In this document: positions 16,613 to 26,451 of the stretch, in pieces | Numbering within the stretch: position 1 is the first letter of the stretch | Layout: each line of letters starts with the position of its first letter | Assembly: GCA_016716745.1 (NCBI GenBank) | Contig: JADJVD010000003.1 | Span: 335,899 to 399,898 of the forward strand | Direction of reading: 5' to 3' | Length of the DNA: 64,000 nucleotides | Origin: Hyphomicrobiales bacterium | GTDB taxonomy: Bacteria > Pseudomonadota > Alphaproteobacteria > Rhizobiales > Beijerinckiaceae | The notes under the pieces: model-generated | The model's database searches: none | Told to the model about the DNA's origin: nothing | What the model saw: only the letters and a program-made list of their open reading frames with translations | Made by a program: the position numbers and the translations under genes

Positions 16613-17224
16613 GCTTGCCCCCCGTCCGTTCCGCGAGGCCCGGTCGGCCTTCTTCGGCGCCTTCAGATTAGGCCCGGCGCGGGACGGGGCAATTGCGGGT
16701 GTCCGAGTCGCGGGCCTTGGGAAGGAACGCAGCGCGCGCGATGCGTGCGGTGGGTCTGCGTCACCCCCGGCGGCGACCGCAGGTCGCCGGGAAGGGGGCC
16801 GATGTCGCGCGCGGGGCGGATGGATTCCCTTCCCCTCGCTCCGCTCGGCCGGGAATGACAGGTGGGCGCTGGCCGGGGGGTTGTGGGGGATAGTGCACAG
16901 GCGGCAGCGCCATCGGCAGCGTGTGTGGCGTGCAGAATTGCATGTCGCCGAAGGCGGCGAATGCAAGAAGCCCGGGACATCAAGCGGAGGATGTGATGGA
17001 GGCCCTCCCCGCTGAATCTCGGGTGACGAAGGGCGGGGACGGTTGACGCGTGCGGGGGCTGCCGGCACAAGGCCCGCTCGCTCGGCGCGGGGCGTGGCCG
17101 TCACATAGGCGGCACAGGTCGTCGGGAAGGGTCCATGATGTGAGGGCGCGGCGGTGGGGATTTTCCCCGGCCGCGGAAACGGGTGCGGGCCGGGAACAGG
17201 GGGGACAGGGAAGAAGCCGGCGCG
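16613..17224. other. 612-bp gene-free spacer
   Basis: No convincing gene, tRNA or terminator is seen between scpB and the acyl-CoA dehydrogenase. The spacer holds one copy of a dispersed repeat (16759-16860), a small hairpin around gtcgccgaaggcggcga near 16942-16958, and G-rich low-complexity sequence. Short ORFs on both strands are compositional. The stretch 17140-17225 is probably just the 3' flank of the minus-strand dehydrogenase. Confidence 0.5.
16759..16860. repeat. Dispersed intergenic repeat, family 2, copy 1
   Basis: The copy begins CGTCACCCCCGGCGGCGACC, contains AGGTCGCCGGGAAGGGG in the middle and ends GATGGATTCCCTTCCCCTCG...CGGCCGGGAATGAC. Two closely similar copies lie at 35599-35804. 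The ends are partly complementary, as in REP-type elements. Confidence 0.75.
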
Positions 17225-18424
17225 TCAGCCCCATGCCCAGAAGTCGACGCCCTCCCTGGCGAAGCTGCGCGACAGGATCATCTCGTGCACCTCAGAGGCG
17301 CCGTCGACGAGGCGGGCCTGACGGGCGTAGCGGTAGATCCATTCGAGCACGGTGTCCTTCGAGTAGCCGCGCGCGCCGTTGATCTGCACGCCGACGTCGG
17401 CCGCCATGTGCAGCGTGTCGGCGCAATGGATCTTGGCCATCGACACTTCCTTCTGCGCCTTGTCGCCGCGGTCGATCTTCCAGGCCGCATGCATCACGAG
17501 CAGCCTCCCGGTCTGGATCGCGGCGGCGAGGCGCCCGAGCTTCATCTGCGTCGATTCGCGGTCGGCGAGGCGCACGCCGAAGCCGACGCGCTCGTTGGCG
17601 TAGGCGACCGCGATCTCCATGCAGCGCTTCGACAGGCCGAGCCAGCGCATGCAGTGCGTCAGCCGCGCGGGGCCGAGGCGCGTCTGCGTGACGCGCAAGC
17701 CGTCGCCGACATCGGCGAGCACGTTCTCGTCGTCGATCTCCAGCCCGTCGAAGACGAGCTCGCAATGGCCGCCATGCTCCTCCGGCCCCATGATCGGGAT
17801 GCGGCGCACGATCTCCCAGCCCGGCTGGTCGCGGTGGAACAGGAAGGCGGTGAGGCCGCGGCGCGGATCGTCGGAGGTGCGCGCGATCAGGATGAAATGT
17901 TCGGCGACGCCGGCGCCGGTGATGAACCACTTGCGACCGGACACGCGCCAGCCGGAGGTTCCCCGCCGCTCGGCGCGCGTCAGCATCATGCCGGGGTCGG
18001 AGCCGGCGCCGGGATGCGGTTCGGTCATCACGAAGGCCGAGCGCACGCGCCCCTCGACGATGGGGCGCAGCCACCTATCCTTCTGCGCCGGCGTCCCGAG
18101 CCTGGCGAGCACGTTCATGTTGCCGTCGTCGGGCGCCGAGCAGTTGAAGCAAACCGGCCCGAAGATCGAGCGGTTGGCCTCCTCGTACATCGCCGCCCAG
18201 CCGACGACGGGCAGGCCCATGCCGCCAAATTCCTTCGGCGCCTGCGGCGACCAGAGGCCGGCCTCCTTCGCCTTCTTCTGCACCTCGCGCATCAGGTCGA
18301 TGCGGATGTTCTCGTGCGCGTCGTAGCTGTCGGCGTCCTGCTCGAGGGGCTGAATGTGCTCGGCGACGAAGGCGCGCGTGCGCAGGCGGATGTCGTCGAG
18401 TTCGGGAGAGAGGGTGAAATCCAT
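17225..18424 (-). CDS. Acyl-CoA dehydrogenase (ACAD10/11-like)
   Basis: An FAD-dependent acyl-CoA dehydrogenase of 399 residues from ATG 18424. Blocks include LSPELDDIRLRTRAFVAEHI at the start, PKEFGGMGLPVVGWA near residue 68, FVMTEPHPGAGSDPG near residue 135 for FAD and substrate binding, GRKWFITGAG near residue 165, and QINGARGYSKDTVLEWIYR plus ARLVDGASEVHEM near the end. The usual catalytic Glu position of the C-terminal IYEG motif is Asp (VDG), as in the ACAD10/11-like branch, whose substrates are long or hydroxylated acyl-CoAs; exact substrate unknown. The alternative start at 18493 adds 23 residues before the first conserved helix and is less likely. Confidence 0.88.
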   Translation of the reverse strand: MDFTLSPELDDIRLRTRAFVAEHIQPLEQDADSYDAHENIRIDLMREVQKKAKEAGLWSPQAPKEFGGMGLPVVGWAAMYEEANRSIFGPVCFNCSAPDDGNMNVLARLGTPAQKDRWLRPIVEGRVRSAFVMTEPHPGAGSDPGMMLTRAERRGTSGWRVSGRKWFITGAGVAEHFILIARTSDDPRRGLTAFLFHRDQPGWEIVRRIPIMGPEEHGGHCELVFDGLEIDDENVLADVGDGLRVTQTRLGPARLTHCMRWLGLSKRCMEIAVAYANERVGFGVRLADRESTQMKLGRLAAAIQTGRLLVMHAAWKIDRGDKAQKEVSMAKIHCADTLHMAADVGVQINGARGYSKDTVLEWIYRYARQARLVDGASEVHEMILSRSFAREGVDFWAWG

Positions 18425-18640
18425 GGGGCCTCCGCGCGAGGGCGCGTCAAAGAGCTGGCGGGAAAGGTAACGGAGCTTGGCGGCGCCCGCCAAGCGCAGC
18501 GCGCGCGATGCTTACCGGCGCGTTGCGCGGATCGGCGAGCGGGCGGAGTTGCGCGCCCGAGTCGCGGGCCGTATGGCCGGCGCCGGTTCCGCGACATCGC
18601 GGGGCCGCGCGCGCGCCATGCTGGCGCGAGGGGGTCGCCC

Positions 18641-19633
18641 ATGCTCGCCAGACGTCTCGCCGAAGCGCCCGCCCTGCTCGCCGACGGGGCGACGGGCACC
18701 AATCTGTTCCAGGTCGGCCTCGTCTCCGGCGAGTCTCCGGAGCTGTGGAACGTCGATCATCCCGACCGCATCCGCGCGCTGCATCGCGCCTTCGTCGCGG
18801 CGGGGTCGGACGTCATTCTCACCAACAGTTTCGGCTGCAACCGGCGCAGGCTGGCGCTGCACAGGCTGGAATCGCGCACGCGCGAGCTCGCCGAGCGCGC
18901 CGCCGCGCTGGCGCGCGCCGAGGCGGACGCCGCGGGCCGCCCGGTCGTCGTCGCCGGCTCGGTCGGCCCGACGGGCGATCTGCTGGCGCCGCTCGGGCCG
19001 CTCAGCGAGGAGGAGGCGGTCGAGGTTTTTCTGGAGCAGATGGAGGGATTGCGCGACGGCGGCGCCGACGTGATGTGGATCGAGACCATGTCGGCCGTGG
19101 ACGAGATGCGCGCGGCGGCGACGGCGGCGGCGAAGCTCGGCCTGCCTTTCACGCTGACGGCGAGCTTCGACACTGCGGGGCGCACGATGATGGGGCTTTC
19201 GCCCGGCGCCTTCGCGGCCTTCGCGCGCGCGTTGCCGGCGGCGCCGGTCGCCATCGGGTCCAATTGCGGCGTCGGCGCGCCGGATCTGCTCGCCTCGATC
19301 CTCGGGATCACGGAGGGCGATCCCGACGCCGTCGTCATCGCCAAGGCGAACGCCGGCGTGCCGCAGTGGATCGGCGACGAAATCCGCTATAGCGGCTCGC
19401 CGGAGCTGATGGGGCTCTACGCGCATCTGGCGCTCGACGCGGGCGCGCGCATCGTCGGAGGCTGCTGCGGCAATACGCCGGGGCATGTCGCCGCGATGCG
19501 CCGTGCGCTCGACCACCATCGCGCCGGCGCGCGGCCGGACCTTGCGCGCATCGCCGCCGAGGTCGGCGCGCTGACCCAGCCCCTCGCCAGCGCCGGCGCG
19601 GGCGAGGGGCGGCGGCCGCGACGGCGGGGATGA
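18641..19633 (+). CDS. Homocysteine S-methyltransferase family protein (betaine--homocysteine type)
   Basis: The 330-residue TIM-barrel protein begins LLADGATGTNLFQVGLVSGE, typical of the betaine-homocysteine methyltransferase branch. The zinc cysteines are present: SNCGVG near residue 207 and GGCCGNTPGHVAAM near residue 275. ILTNSFGCNRRRL (near residue 60) and VAGSVGPTGDLL are also family blocks. It would transfer a methyl group, probably from betaine, to homocysteine to make methionine without cobalamin. ATG 18641 sits 17 codons before the first motif. It is divergent from the acyl-CoA dehydrogenase and followed 72 bp later by the pseudouridine synthase gene. The methyl donor is inferred. 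Confidence 0.85.
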   Translation: MLARRLAEAPALLADGATGTNLFQVGLVSGESPELWNVDHPDRIRALHRAFVAAGSDVILTNSFGCNRRRLALHRLESRTRELAERAAALARAEADAAGRPVVVAGSVGPTGDLLAPLGPLSEEEAVEVFLEQMEGLRDGGADVMWIETMSAVDEMRAAATAAAKLGLPFTLTASFDTAGRTMMGLSPGAFAAFARALPAAPVAIGSNCGVGAPDLLASILGITEGDPDAVVIAKANAGVPQWIGDEIRYSGSPELMGLYAHLALDAGARIVGGCCGNTPGHVAAMRRALDHHRAGARPDLARIAAEVGALTQPLASAGAGEGRRPRRRG

Positions 19634-19705
19634 CCGGGTTGCCGTCCGGCGCTCCGGCGCGATAAGGAGCGCGCCCCGGCGCGCCGCGCCGCCACCGGAC
19701 CTCGC

Positions 19706-20719
19706 ATGACCACGCGCCTTGCGCTCGATTTCGACGAGACGGCCGCCGGCGAACGGCTCGACCGGGCGCTCGCGGCACATCCGCAGGTCGTCGCGCAGCA
19801 TCTCTCGCGCTCGCGCGTCAAGGCGCTGATCGAGGCGGGTCAAGTCGCCGTCGACGGCGTGGCGGCGACCGATCCGGCGACGAAGCTGAAGGCCGGCGCG
19901 CAGGCGACGCTCGACGTGCCGCCGCCCGCGCCCGCCGCGCCGCAGGCGCAGGAGATGCCGCTCGACATCGTGTTCGAGGACGACGACCTCATCGTCCTCG
20001 ACAAGCCGGCCGGGCTCGTCGTGCATCCGGCGGCCGGCCATGAGGACGGCACGCTCGTCAACGCGCTGATCGCCCATTGCGGCGAGTCGCTGTCGGGCAT
20101 CGGCGGGGTGAAGCGGCCGGGGATCGTGCATCGGCTCGACAAGGATACCTCCGGCCTGCTGGTCGTCGCCAAGACCGACCGGGCGCATCGGGGCCTTAGC
20201 GCCCTGTTCGCCGATCACGGCCGCGAGGGCTCGCTGGAGCGCGAATATCTGGCGCTGGTCTGGGGCGGCATGGAGCGGCCGGCCGGGACGGTGGAGGCGG
20301 CCGTCGGCCGGCATCCGCGCCAGCGCGAGCGCATGGCCGTCGTACCGGCGGCGAAGGGGCGCCACGCGACCACGCATTGGCGGGAGCTGGAGCGGTTCGG
20401 GCCGAAGCAGGCGCCCGTCGCCAGCCTCGTGGCTTGTCGGCTCGAAACCGGGCGGACGCATCAGATCCGCGTCCACATGGCGCATGTCGGCCACCCCCTG
20501 CTGGGCGACGCCACCTATGCGGCCGGCTTCCGCACCAAGGCCTCGCTGCTGGGGGCGCAGGCGCGGGCGGCGCTCGATTCGCTCGGCCGGCAGGCGCTGC
20601 ACGCCCATCGACTGGGATTCGAGCATCCGGCGACCGGCGAGACGCTGTCCTTCGAATCGCCTCTCCCGGAGGATTTGGCGTGTCTGGTCAACGCCTTGAG
20701 GGGGCAGGGCGAGGGCTGA
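19706..20719 (+). CDS. RluA/RluD-family 23S rRNA pseudouridine synthase
   Basis: The 337-residue protein has an N-terminal S4 RNA-binding domain (SRSRVKALIEAGQVAVDGV, residues about 33-52) and the RluA-type catalytic domain. The catalytic motif GIVHRLDKDTSGLLVVAKT is near residue 140. DKPAGLVVHPAAGHEDGTLV and RLETGRTHQIRVHMAHVGHP are further family blocks. S4 plus this catalytic domain fits RluD, which modifies helix 69 of 23S rRNA, but RluC-like specificity cannot be excluded. In many alphaproteobacteria an RluD-type gene lies directly upstream of rpoH, as here. Confidence 0.92.
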   Translation: MTTRLALDFDETAAGERLDRALAAHPQVVAQHLSRSRVKALIEAGQVAVDGVAATDPATKLKAGAQATLDVPPPAPAAPQAQEMPLDIVFEDDDLIVLDKPAGLVVHPAAGHEDGTLVNALIAHCGESLSGIGGVKRPGIVHRLDKDTSGLLVVAKTDRAHRGLSALFADHGREGSLEREYLALVWGGMERPAGTVEAAVGRHPRQRERMAVVPAAKGRHATTHWRELERFGPKQAPVASLVACRLETGRTHQIRVHMAHVGHPLLGDATYAAGFRTKASLLGAQARAALDSLGRQALHAHRLGFEHPATGETLSFESPLPEDLACLVNALRGQGEG

Positions 20720-20918
20720 TCGACTTTTAAGAATTCTCAATAGAAGCCGTAACTGGACAATTTATATCAAAGATAGGAGTGTCCCCCTCGAAACGGACCT
20801 CGATCCGACCCGTTCTTCTTGGCGAGAGCGCAAGCCCTCCCCATATTGAAGGGCTTGCGGTCGGCGATGTCGCGACCGCACGGGGCTTGCCGTCAGGGGG
20901 CCCAGAGGAGGGAATACG
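20720..20918 (+). promoter_or_regulatory. rpoH promoter region and structured 5' leader
   Basis: The first 60 bases after the upstream stop are unusually AT-rich for this window (acttttaagaattctcaata, then aatttatatcaaag) and probably hold the rpoH promoters. Nearer the gene, GCAAGCCCT (20830-20838) pairs perfectly with AGGGCTTGC (20850-20858). A second stem, CGGTCG/CGACCG, follows from 20858. The ribosome-binding site is GAGGAGGG, about 6 bp before ATG 20919. The folded leader could make rpoH translation condition-dependent, but that is inference. Confidence 0.5.
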
Positions 20919-21836
20919 ATGGCCGCCGCTGCGCTTCCCATGATCTCCGCCGAAAGCGGGCTTCAGCGCTATCTCACGGAAATCCGGCAGTTTCCGCTTC
21001 TCGAGCCGCAGCAGGAGTACATGCTCGCCAAGCGTTGGCGCGAGCATGGCGACCGCGACGCGGCGCAGAAGCTGATCACGTCCCATTTGCGCCTCGTCGC
21101 CAAGATCGCGATGGGCTATCGCGGCTACGGGCTGCCGATCGGCGAGGTGATCTCGGAGGGCAATGTCGGCCTGATGCAGGCCGTGAAGCGCTTCGAGCCC
21201 GAAAAGGGCTTCCGCCTCGCGACCTACGCGATGTGGTGGATCCGCGCCTCGATCCAGGAATACATCCTGCGCTCGTGGTCGCTGGTGAAAATGGGCACGA
21301 CCGCCAACCAGAAGAAGCTGTTCTTCAACCTGCGCAAGGCCAAGAGCCAGATCTCGGCGCTCGAGGACGGCGACCTGAAGCCCGAGCATGTGAAGACGAT
21401 CGCCCACCGGCTCGGCGTGCCCGAGCAGGATGTGATCGACATGAACCGGCGCATGTCCGGCGACGCCTCGCTCAACGCGCAGGTGCGCGACGACGGCGAC
21501 GGCGGGGCGGAATGGCAGGACTGGCTCGCCGACGACAGCGACAGCCAGGAAACCATCATCGCCAATCAGGAGGAGAGCGACATGCGCCACTCGGCGCTGC
21601 GCGCGGCCCTCTCGGTGCTGAACGATCGCGAGCGGCGCATCTTTGAGGCGCGCCGCCTCGCCGACGAGCCGGTGACGCTCGAGGATCTGTCGACCGAGTT
21701 CGGCGTATCGCGCGAGCGCGTGCGCCAGATCGAGGTCAGGGCCTTCGAGAAGGTGCAGCAGGCGGTGCGCGACGGCGTGGCGAAGATGCAGGCCCTGCCG
21801 CCGCCGGCCAAGGCGCTGGCGCGCCCCGCGCGCTGA
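20919..21836 (+). CDS. rpoH: RNA polymerase heat-shock sigma factor (sigma-32)
   Basis: A 305-residue sigma-70 family factor. Region 2 contains LRLVAKIAMGYRGYGLPIG, NVGLMQAVKRFEPEKGFR and the core promoter-melting block YAMWWIRASIQEYILRSWSL. The RpoH box QKKLFFNLRKAK, unique to sigma-32, sits near residue 128. Region 4 (LEDLSTEFGVSRERVRQIEV) binds the -35 element. It directs RNA polymerase to heat-shock genes. The start has an excellent ribosome-binding site, and a perfect terminator hairpin follows the stop. Many Rhizobiales have two rpoH copies; which one this is cannot be told here. Confidence 0.96.
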   Translation: MAAAALPMISAESGLQRYLTEIRQFPLLEPQQEYMLAKRWREHGDRDAAQKLITSHLRLVAKIAMGYRGYGLPIGEVISEGNVGLMQAVKRFEPEKGFRLATYAMWWIRASIQEYILRSWSLVKMGTTANQKKLFFNLRKAKSQISALEDGDLKPEHVKTIAHRLGVPEQDVIDMNRRMSGDASLNAQVRDDGDGGAEWQDWLADDSDSQETIIANQEESDMRHSALRAALSVLNDRERRIFEARRLADEPVTLEDLSTEFGVSRERVRQIEVRAFEKVQQAVRDGVAKMQALPPPAKALARPAR

Positions 21837-21858
21837 GCGCGAGGGCCGGCGACAATCG

Positions 21859-21886
21859 GGCGCGGCCTGCGGGCCGCGCCTTTCTT
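21859..21886 (+). terminator. Rho-independent terminator of rpoH
   Basis: GGCGCGGCC (21859-21867) and GGCCGCGCC (21872-21880) form a perfect 9-bp stem with a TGCG loop, followed by TTTCTT. It lies 22 bp after the rpoH stop. Confidence 0.85.
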
Positions 21887-21905
21887 GTGACCGGCTTTCG
21901 TTTCG

Positions 21906-23780
21906 TCACCAGGTCTGCGCGGCGTCGTTGAAGGCGCGCTCGCCGCTCGCCCCCTTCTCGATCGTCACCTTGGCGATGCGGCCGTCGGCGAGTTGCATCG
22001 GCAGGTCGAACCAGCCGCGCGTGCGCATCAGATCGAGATTGTACTGCACGTCCTTGTCGCCGCGTTGCAGGCCGATGAGGTAGAAGCCTGTCGCGATCGG
22101 CACAGCCACGGCGGACAGGCGGTCGCCTTGCGGCATCTCCTCGCGCCGCATCTCCGGCACGCCGAGCTTGCCGATCGCCATGTCCGTCCGGTCGAAGGTC
22201 AGCCGCACCTCCATCGTGTGCGAGGCGGCCAGCGTCAGGTCGTTGTTCTTCTGCAAGATCACCGTCGCCTTCAGCTTGGCGTCGGGAATCTCGACGTCGG
22301 CGCGCAGCGCGCCCTTCTCGACCTTCCAGATCGTCGTGCCCGTGAAGATCTCCGGATCGCCCGGCGGATCCTTCTTCTCGATCAGCAGCGCCGCGCGCTG
22401 GGCGACGGGAATCGTCTGCTCGGCGGCTGGCGCCGTCGCGCCGGGCGCGGCCTGCGTCGCTGCGGCGGGGGCCGGGGCCGGCTTGGGCGCGCCGTTCGGC
22501 CGGATCGGCGTCGTCGGCACGGTGACGGTCGGCACGGGGTTGGTCTGCGCCGGCGGCGGGGCGGGGGGCGCGCCGCCGCCGATGCGCTCGACGATCTTGC
22601 CGCTCGAATCGGCGGCGGGGGCGGGCTGCGTCTGCGCCAGTTCGGGGCGCGGCTTGTTCACGTCCTCGACCTTGTCGCGCAGCAACCAGGCGGCGTAGCC
22701 GATGCCGCCGACGGTGAGCGCCAGAGCGGCGGCCAGCAGGGCGTAGCGCGCGCGGGAGGCGCGTTTCTCCTCCGGCGGCTGCGGCGCGGCGGGACGCATC
22801 GGGCGCTCGCGCAATTCCGCGTCGGCCGGCGGGTCGCCGGCGCCGTCGAGATCCATCGGGCGCCGGCCGAGCGGCTCGTCCTCGAACAGATTTTCCGCGC
22901 GCTGCGACGCCTCGGCCTCGCCGGCGGGCCGGCGGGCCGGCGCGACCGCCGGCGGGCGGGAGGCGGCCGGCGCGGGCGCAGCCGGCGCAGGCGCCTTGGG
23001 CGCGACGGGCTTGGGCGCGACGGGCTTGGGCGCGACGGGCTTGGGCGCGACGGGCCGGGCTGCCGGGGCTGGCGGAGCCGCGTTCGCCGGCGCGTCGGGT
23101 TTCGGAGCTTCCGGGCGCAGGGGAGGGGCGATCGTCGCAGAATCGGCGACGGCGCTCGCGGCGGCCGGCTTAACGTCCTGAGCGGGGCCGACGACCGGCG
23201 CGGCCGGTCGAGGCGCGGCGACGGCCGGCGCGGGTTTCGCCTGAACGGGCGCTGGCGCCGCGCTCGAGGGGGTCGGCGCGATAGGCGGCGCAGTCGGCGC
23301 CGGGCTCGCACCCGCGGGCGCGGCCGGCGCTGGCCGAGGCGGCGTCGGCGCGACGGGGGCGGACGGAGCCGCGGCGGGCGTCGTCGCCGGCGCATGCGGG
23401 GCCTCGGCGGCGGGCGCAGGCGTCGCCCTGGAGACTGCGGTCGGCGCAGCGGGCGCGGGGGCGACCGGCGCGGCGACGCGAGGGGTCTCGATGGCGGGCG
23501 GCGGCGCGGGAGGCGTGTGGACGGCGGCCTTCGCCGGGGCCGGCGGCGTGGGCGCGGTCTGCGCGGGGGCGCCGCCCAATTCCGATTCCAGCCGTGCGAC
23601 GGCGGCGTCGAGCGCATCGCTCTCGCGCGCGATGTCGGCTTCGGGGATCGGCGGCTGCAGCGCGCGCAACTGTCCGAGCAGCGCCTTTCGCGCCCGATCG
23701 TAGATGGCGCGGCGTGTGTCGGCCGTCGAATTCGGCAGGCCCGCGACCGCCCTCGCGAGCAATGGATAATACTCTGCCAT
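21906..23780 (-). CDS. Pro/Ala-rich single-pass membrane protein, function unknown
   Basis: The 624-residue product has three parts. Residues 1-70 are an ordered helical head (YYPLLARAVAGLPNSTADTR, then ALLGQLRALQPPIPEADIA). Residues about 75-330 are a Pro/Ala-rich, probably extended linker containing four perfect KPVAP repeats. One membrane helix follows (ARYALLAAALALTVGGIGYA, near residue 345). After another Pro-rich stretch, a folded C-terminal domain of about 160 residues holds AALLIEKKDPPGDPEIFTGT and TMEVRLTFDRTDMAIGKLG. Similar proteins occur in Rhizobiales next to purA, but I know no function. The layout suggests a cytoplasmic head, a membrane crossing and a periplasmic domain held at a distance. 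It is convergent with rpoH. Confidence 0.7.
   Translation of the reverse strand: MAEYYPLLARAVAGLPNSTADTRRAIYDRARKALLGQLRALQPPIPEADIARESDALDAAVARLESELGGAPAQTAPTPPAPAKAAVHTPPAPPPAIETPRVAAPVAPAPAAPTAVSRATPAPAAEAPHAPATTPAAAPSAPVAPTPPRPAPAAPAGASPAPTAPPIAPTPSSAAPAPVQAKPAPAVAAPRPAAPVVGPAQDVKPAAASAVADSATIAPPLRPEAPKPDAPANAAPPAPAARPVAPKPVAPKPVAPKPVAPKAPAPAAPAPAASRPPAVAPARRPAGEAEASQRAENLFEDEPLGRRPMDLDGAGDPPADAELRERPMRPAAPQPPEEKRASRARYALLAAALALTVGGIGYAAWLLRDKVEDVNKPRPELAQTQPAPAADSSGKIVERIGGGAPPAPPPAQTNPVPTVTVPTTPIRPNGAPKPAPAPAAATQAAPGATAPAAEQTIPVAQRAALLIEKKDPPGDPEIFTGTTIWKVEKGALRADVEIPDAKLKATVILQKNNDLTLAASHTMEVRLTFDRTDMAIGKLGVPEMRREEMPQGDRLSAVAVPIATGFYLIGLQRGDKDVQYNLDLMRTRGWFDLPMQLADGRIAKVTIEKGASGERAFNDAAQTW
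22995..23054. repeat. Four perfect 15-bp tandem repeats (in-frame KPVAP)
   Basis: Four identical copies of CTTGGGCGCGACGGG lie head to tail within the Pro/Ala-rich gene. On the coding strand they encode KPVAP repeats. Because the unit is 15 bp, gain or loss of copies keeps the frame. Confidence 0.9.
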
Positions 23781-23887
23781 GACCGCCTTCTGACGGGCGA
23801 TCAGGGCCGCGTCAATGGGCGCCGGCCGATGCCGCGACAGTTGCGTCGCGCTGACGCGCCGGAGCCACTATTCCGCGCGTTTCCGCC

Positions 23888-25180
<1,293 letters not shown>

Positions 25181-25236
25181 GACTGTCTCGCTACCGCTTG
25201 CGCTCGGCCTGTCGATCCCGGCGGCCGGCGCGAACG

Positions 25237-25264
25237 AAAAAAGCCCCGGCGCAAGGCCGGGGCT
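25237..25264 (-). terminator. Terminator-like hairpin reading towards purA
   Basis: AGCCCCGGC (25242-25250) and GCCGGGGCT (25256-25264) form a perfect 9-bp stem. On the minus strand the stem is followed by TTTTTT, a classic intrinsic terminator. It lies 57 bp upstream of purA and in the same direction, with no gene before it on that strand. It may attenuate purA transcription or end antisense transcripts from the divergent efflux operon. Confidence 0.65.
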
Positions 25265-25359
25265 CTTGCGGGAGGGTTTTAGGGGAGGGCGGCGAGGGTG
25301 TAAAGTCGCGGCCGTTCTCCGCGGCGCCTCGCCCGGACTCTTCTTTTCTGGAGCCAATC

Positions 25360-26451
25360 GTGCACGCTCGGCCGCTCGTCGCCCGCTTTTGTCTGACCGG
25401 TCTCGCCACAGCGCTGCTTGCCGGCTGCAACGCGGAGACGGCGCCGCCGCCGGCGCCCGAGGCGCGGCCGGTGCGCACGATGGTGGTGAACTCCAAACCC
25501 TATGACGACGGCCGCACGCTGCCGGGCGAAATCCGTCCGCGCGTCGAGGCGGACGTCGGCTTCCGCGTCGCCGGCAAGATCGCCTCGCGCGAGGTCGGCG
25601 TCGGCGCGCGCGTCAGCGCCGGGCAGACGCTCGCCCGGCTCGACGAGCAGGATCTGCGCAACCGGTTGACGGCGGCCGAGGCGGACGTGTCCGCCGCCGA
25701 GGCGGGACTGACGCAGGCGCGCGACACCGAAGGGCGTCAGCGCCAGCTCCTCCAGAGCGGCACGACGACGAAGGCGCGCTTCGACGACGCGGTGGCGGCG
25801 TTGCGCGGCGCCGAGGCCAAGGAGCAATCGGCGCAGGCCGCGCTCAGGCTGGCGCGCGACCAGCTCGCCTATGCGACGCTGAAGGCGGATTGGGACGGGA
25901 TCGTCACCGCCGTCGGCGCGGAGGCGGGGCAGGTCGTCGGCGCCGGGCAGATGGCGCTGCGCATCGCCCGACCCGGCGAGAAGGACGCGGTGTTCTCAGT
26001 CGCCGAGGAATCGCTGCGCAATCCGCCGAGCGACCCCAGCATCGAGGTGCGGCTGCGCGGCGACGCCTCCGTCTCCACCACCGGCCGCGTGCGCGAGGTG
26101 GCGCCGGTGGCCGACGCGCAGACGCGCACGACGCAGGTGAAAGTCGCGATCGACGATCCGCAGGATCGCTTCCGTCTCGGCGCGCTTGTCGTGGGGCAGG
26201 CGCATTGGGCGGTCGAGCCGCGCATGACGACGCCGCTCTCGGCGATCTTCCAGAAGGATCGCAAGCCGGCGGTCTGGGTCGTCGACCGCGCGACCTCGGC
26301 CGTGCATCTGAAGCCGGTCGAGATCCTGCGTTACGAGCCCGAGCGCGCGGTGCTGGCGGGCGGCCTCGCCGAGGGCGATCTCGTCGTCACCGCCGGCGTC
26401 AACCGGTTGCAGGAAGGACAGAAGGTCCGCATCGACGGGGCTGGCAAGTGA
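25360..26451 (+). CDS. RND efflux periplasmic adaptor lipoprotein
   Basis: The 363-residue membrane-fusion protein starts at GTG 25360. Its signal ends in the lipobox LLAGC with the acylated Cys at about residue 23. The body has the adaptor order: lipoyl half-motif (VGFRVAGKIASREVGVGARV), a coiled-coil hairpin (LTAAEADVSAAEAGLTQARD onward), second lipoyl half (YATLKADWDGIVTAVGAEAG) and beta-barrel part (VRLRGDASVSTTGRVREV). It links the inner-membrane pump to an outer-membrane channel. Its stop overlaps the pump start by GTGA. The upstream in-frame start at 25198 would run through the terminator-like hairpin and is rejected. No TetR-type regulator is adjacent. Confidence 0.9.
   Translation: MHARPLVARFCLTGLATALLAGCNAETAPPPAPEARPVRTMVVNSKPYDDGRTLPGEIRPRVEADVGFRVAGKIASREVGVGARVSAGQTLARLDEQDLRNRLTAAEADVSAAEAGLTQARDTEGRQRQLLQSGTTTKARFDDAVAALRGAEAKEQSAQAALRLARDQLAYATLKADWDGIVTAVGAEAGQVVGAGQMALRIARPGEKDAVFSVAEESLRNPPSDPSIEVRLRGDASVSTTGRVREVAPVADAQTRTTQVKVAIDDPQDRFRLGALVVGQAHWAVEPRMTTPLSAIFQKDRKPAVWVVDRATSAVHLKPVEILRYEPERAVLAGGLAEGDLVVTAGVNRLQEGQKVRIDGAGK

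Noticed and set aside
17040..17224. A possible gene or RNA in the G-rich spacer before the acyl-CoA dehydrogenase stop
   Set aside because: No ribosome-binding site, domain, tRNA fold or terminator could be found; frames are short and compositional.
18512..20740. A 742-codon minus-strand frame over the homocysteine methyltransferase and pseudouridine synthase genes
   Set aside because: It is antisense to two clear genes and holds no motif.
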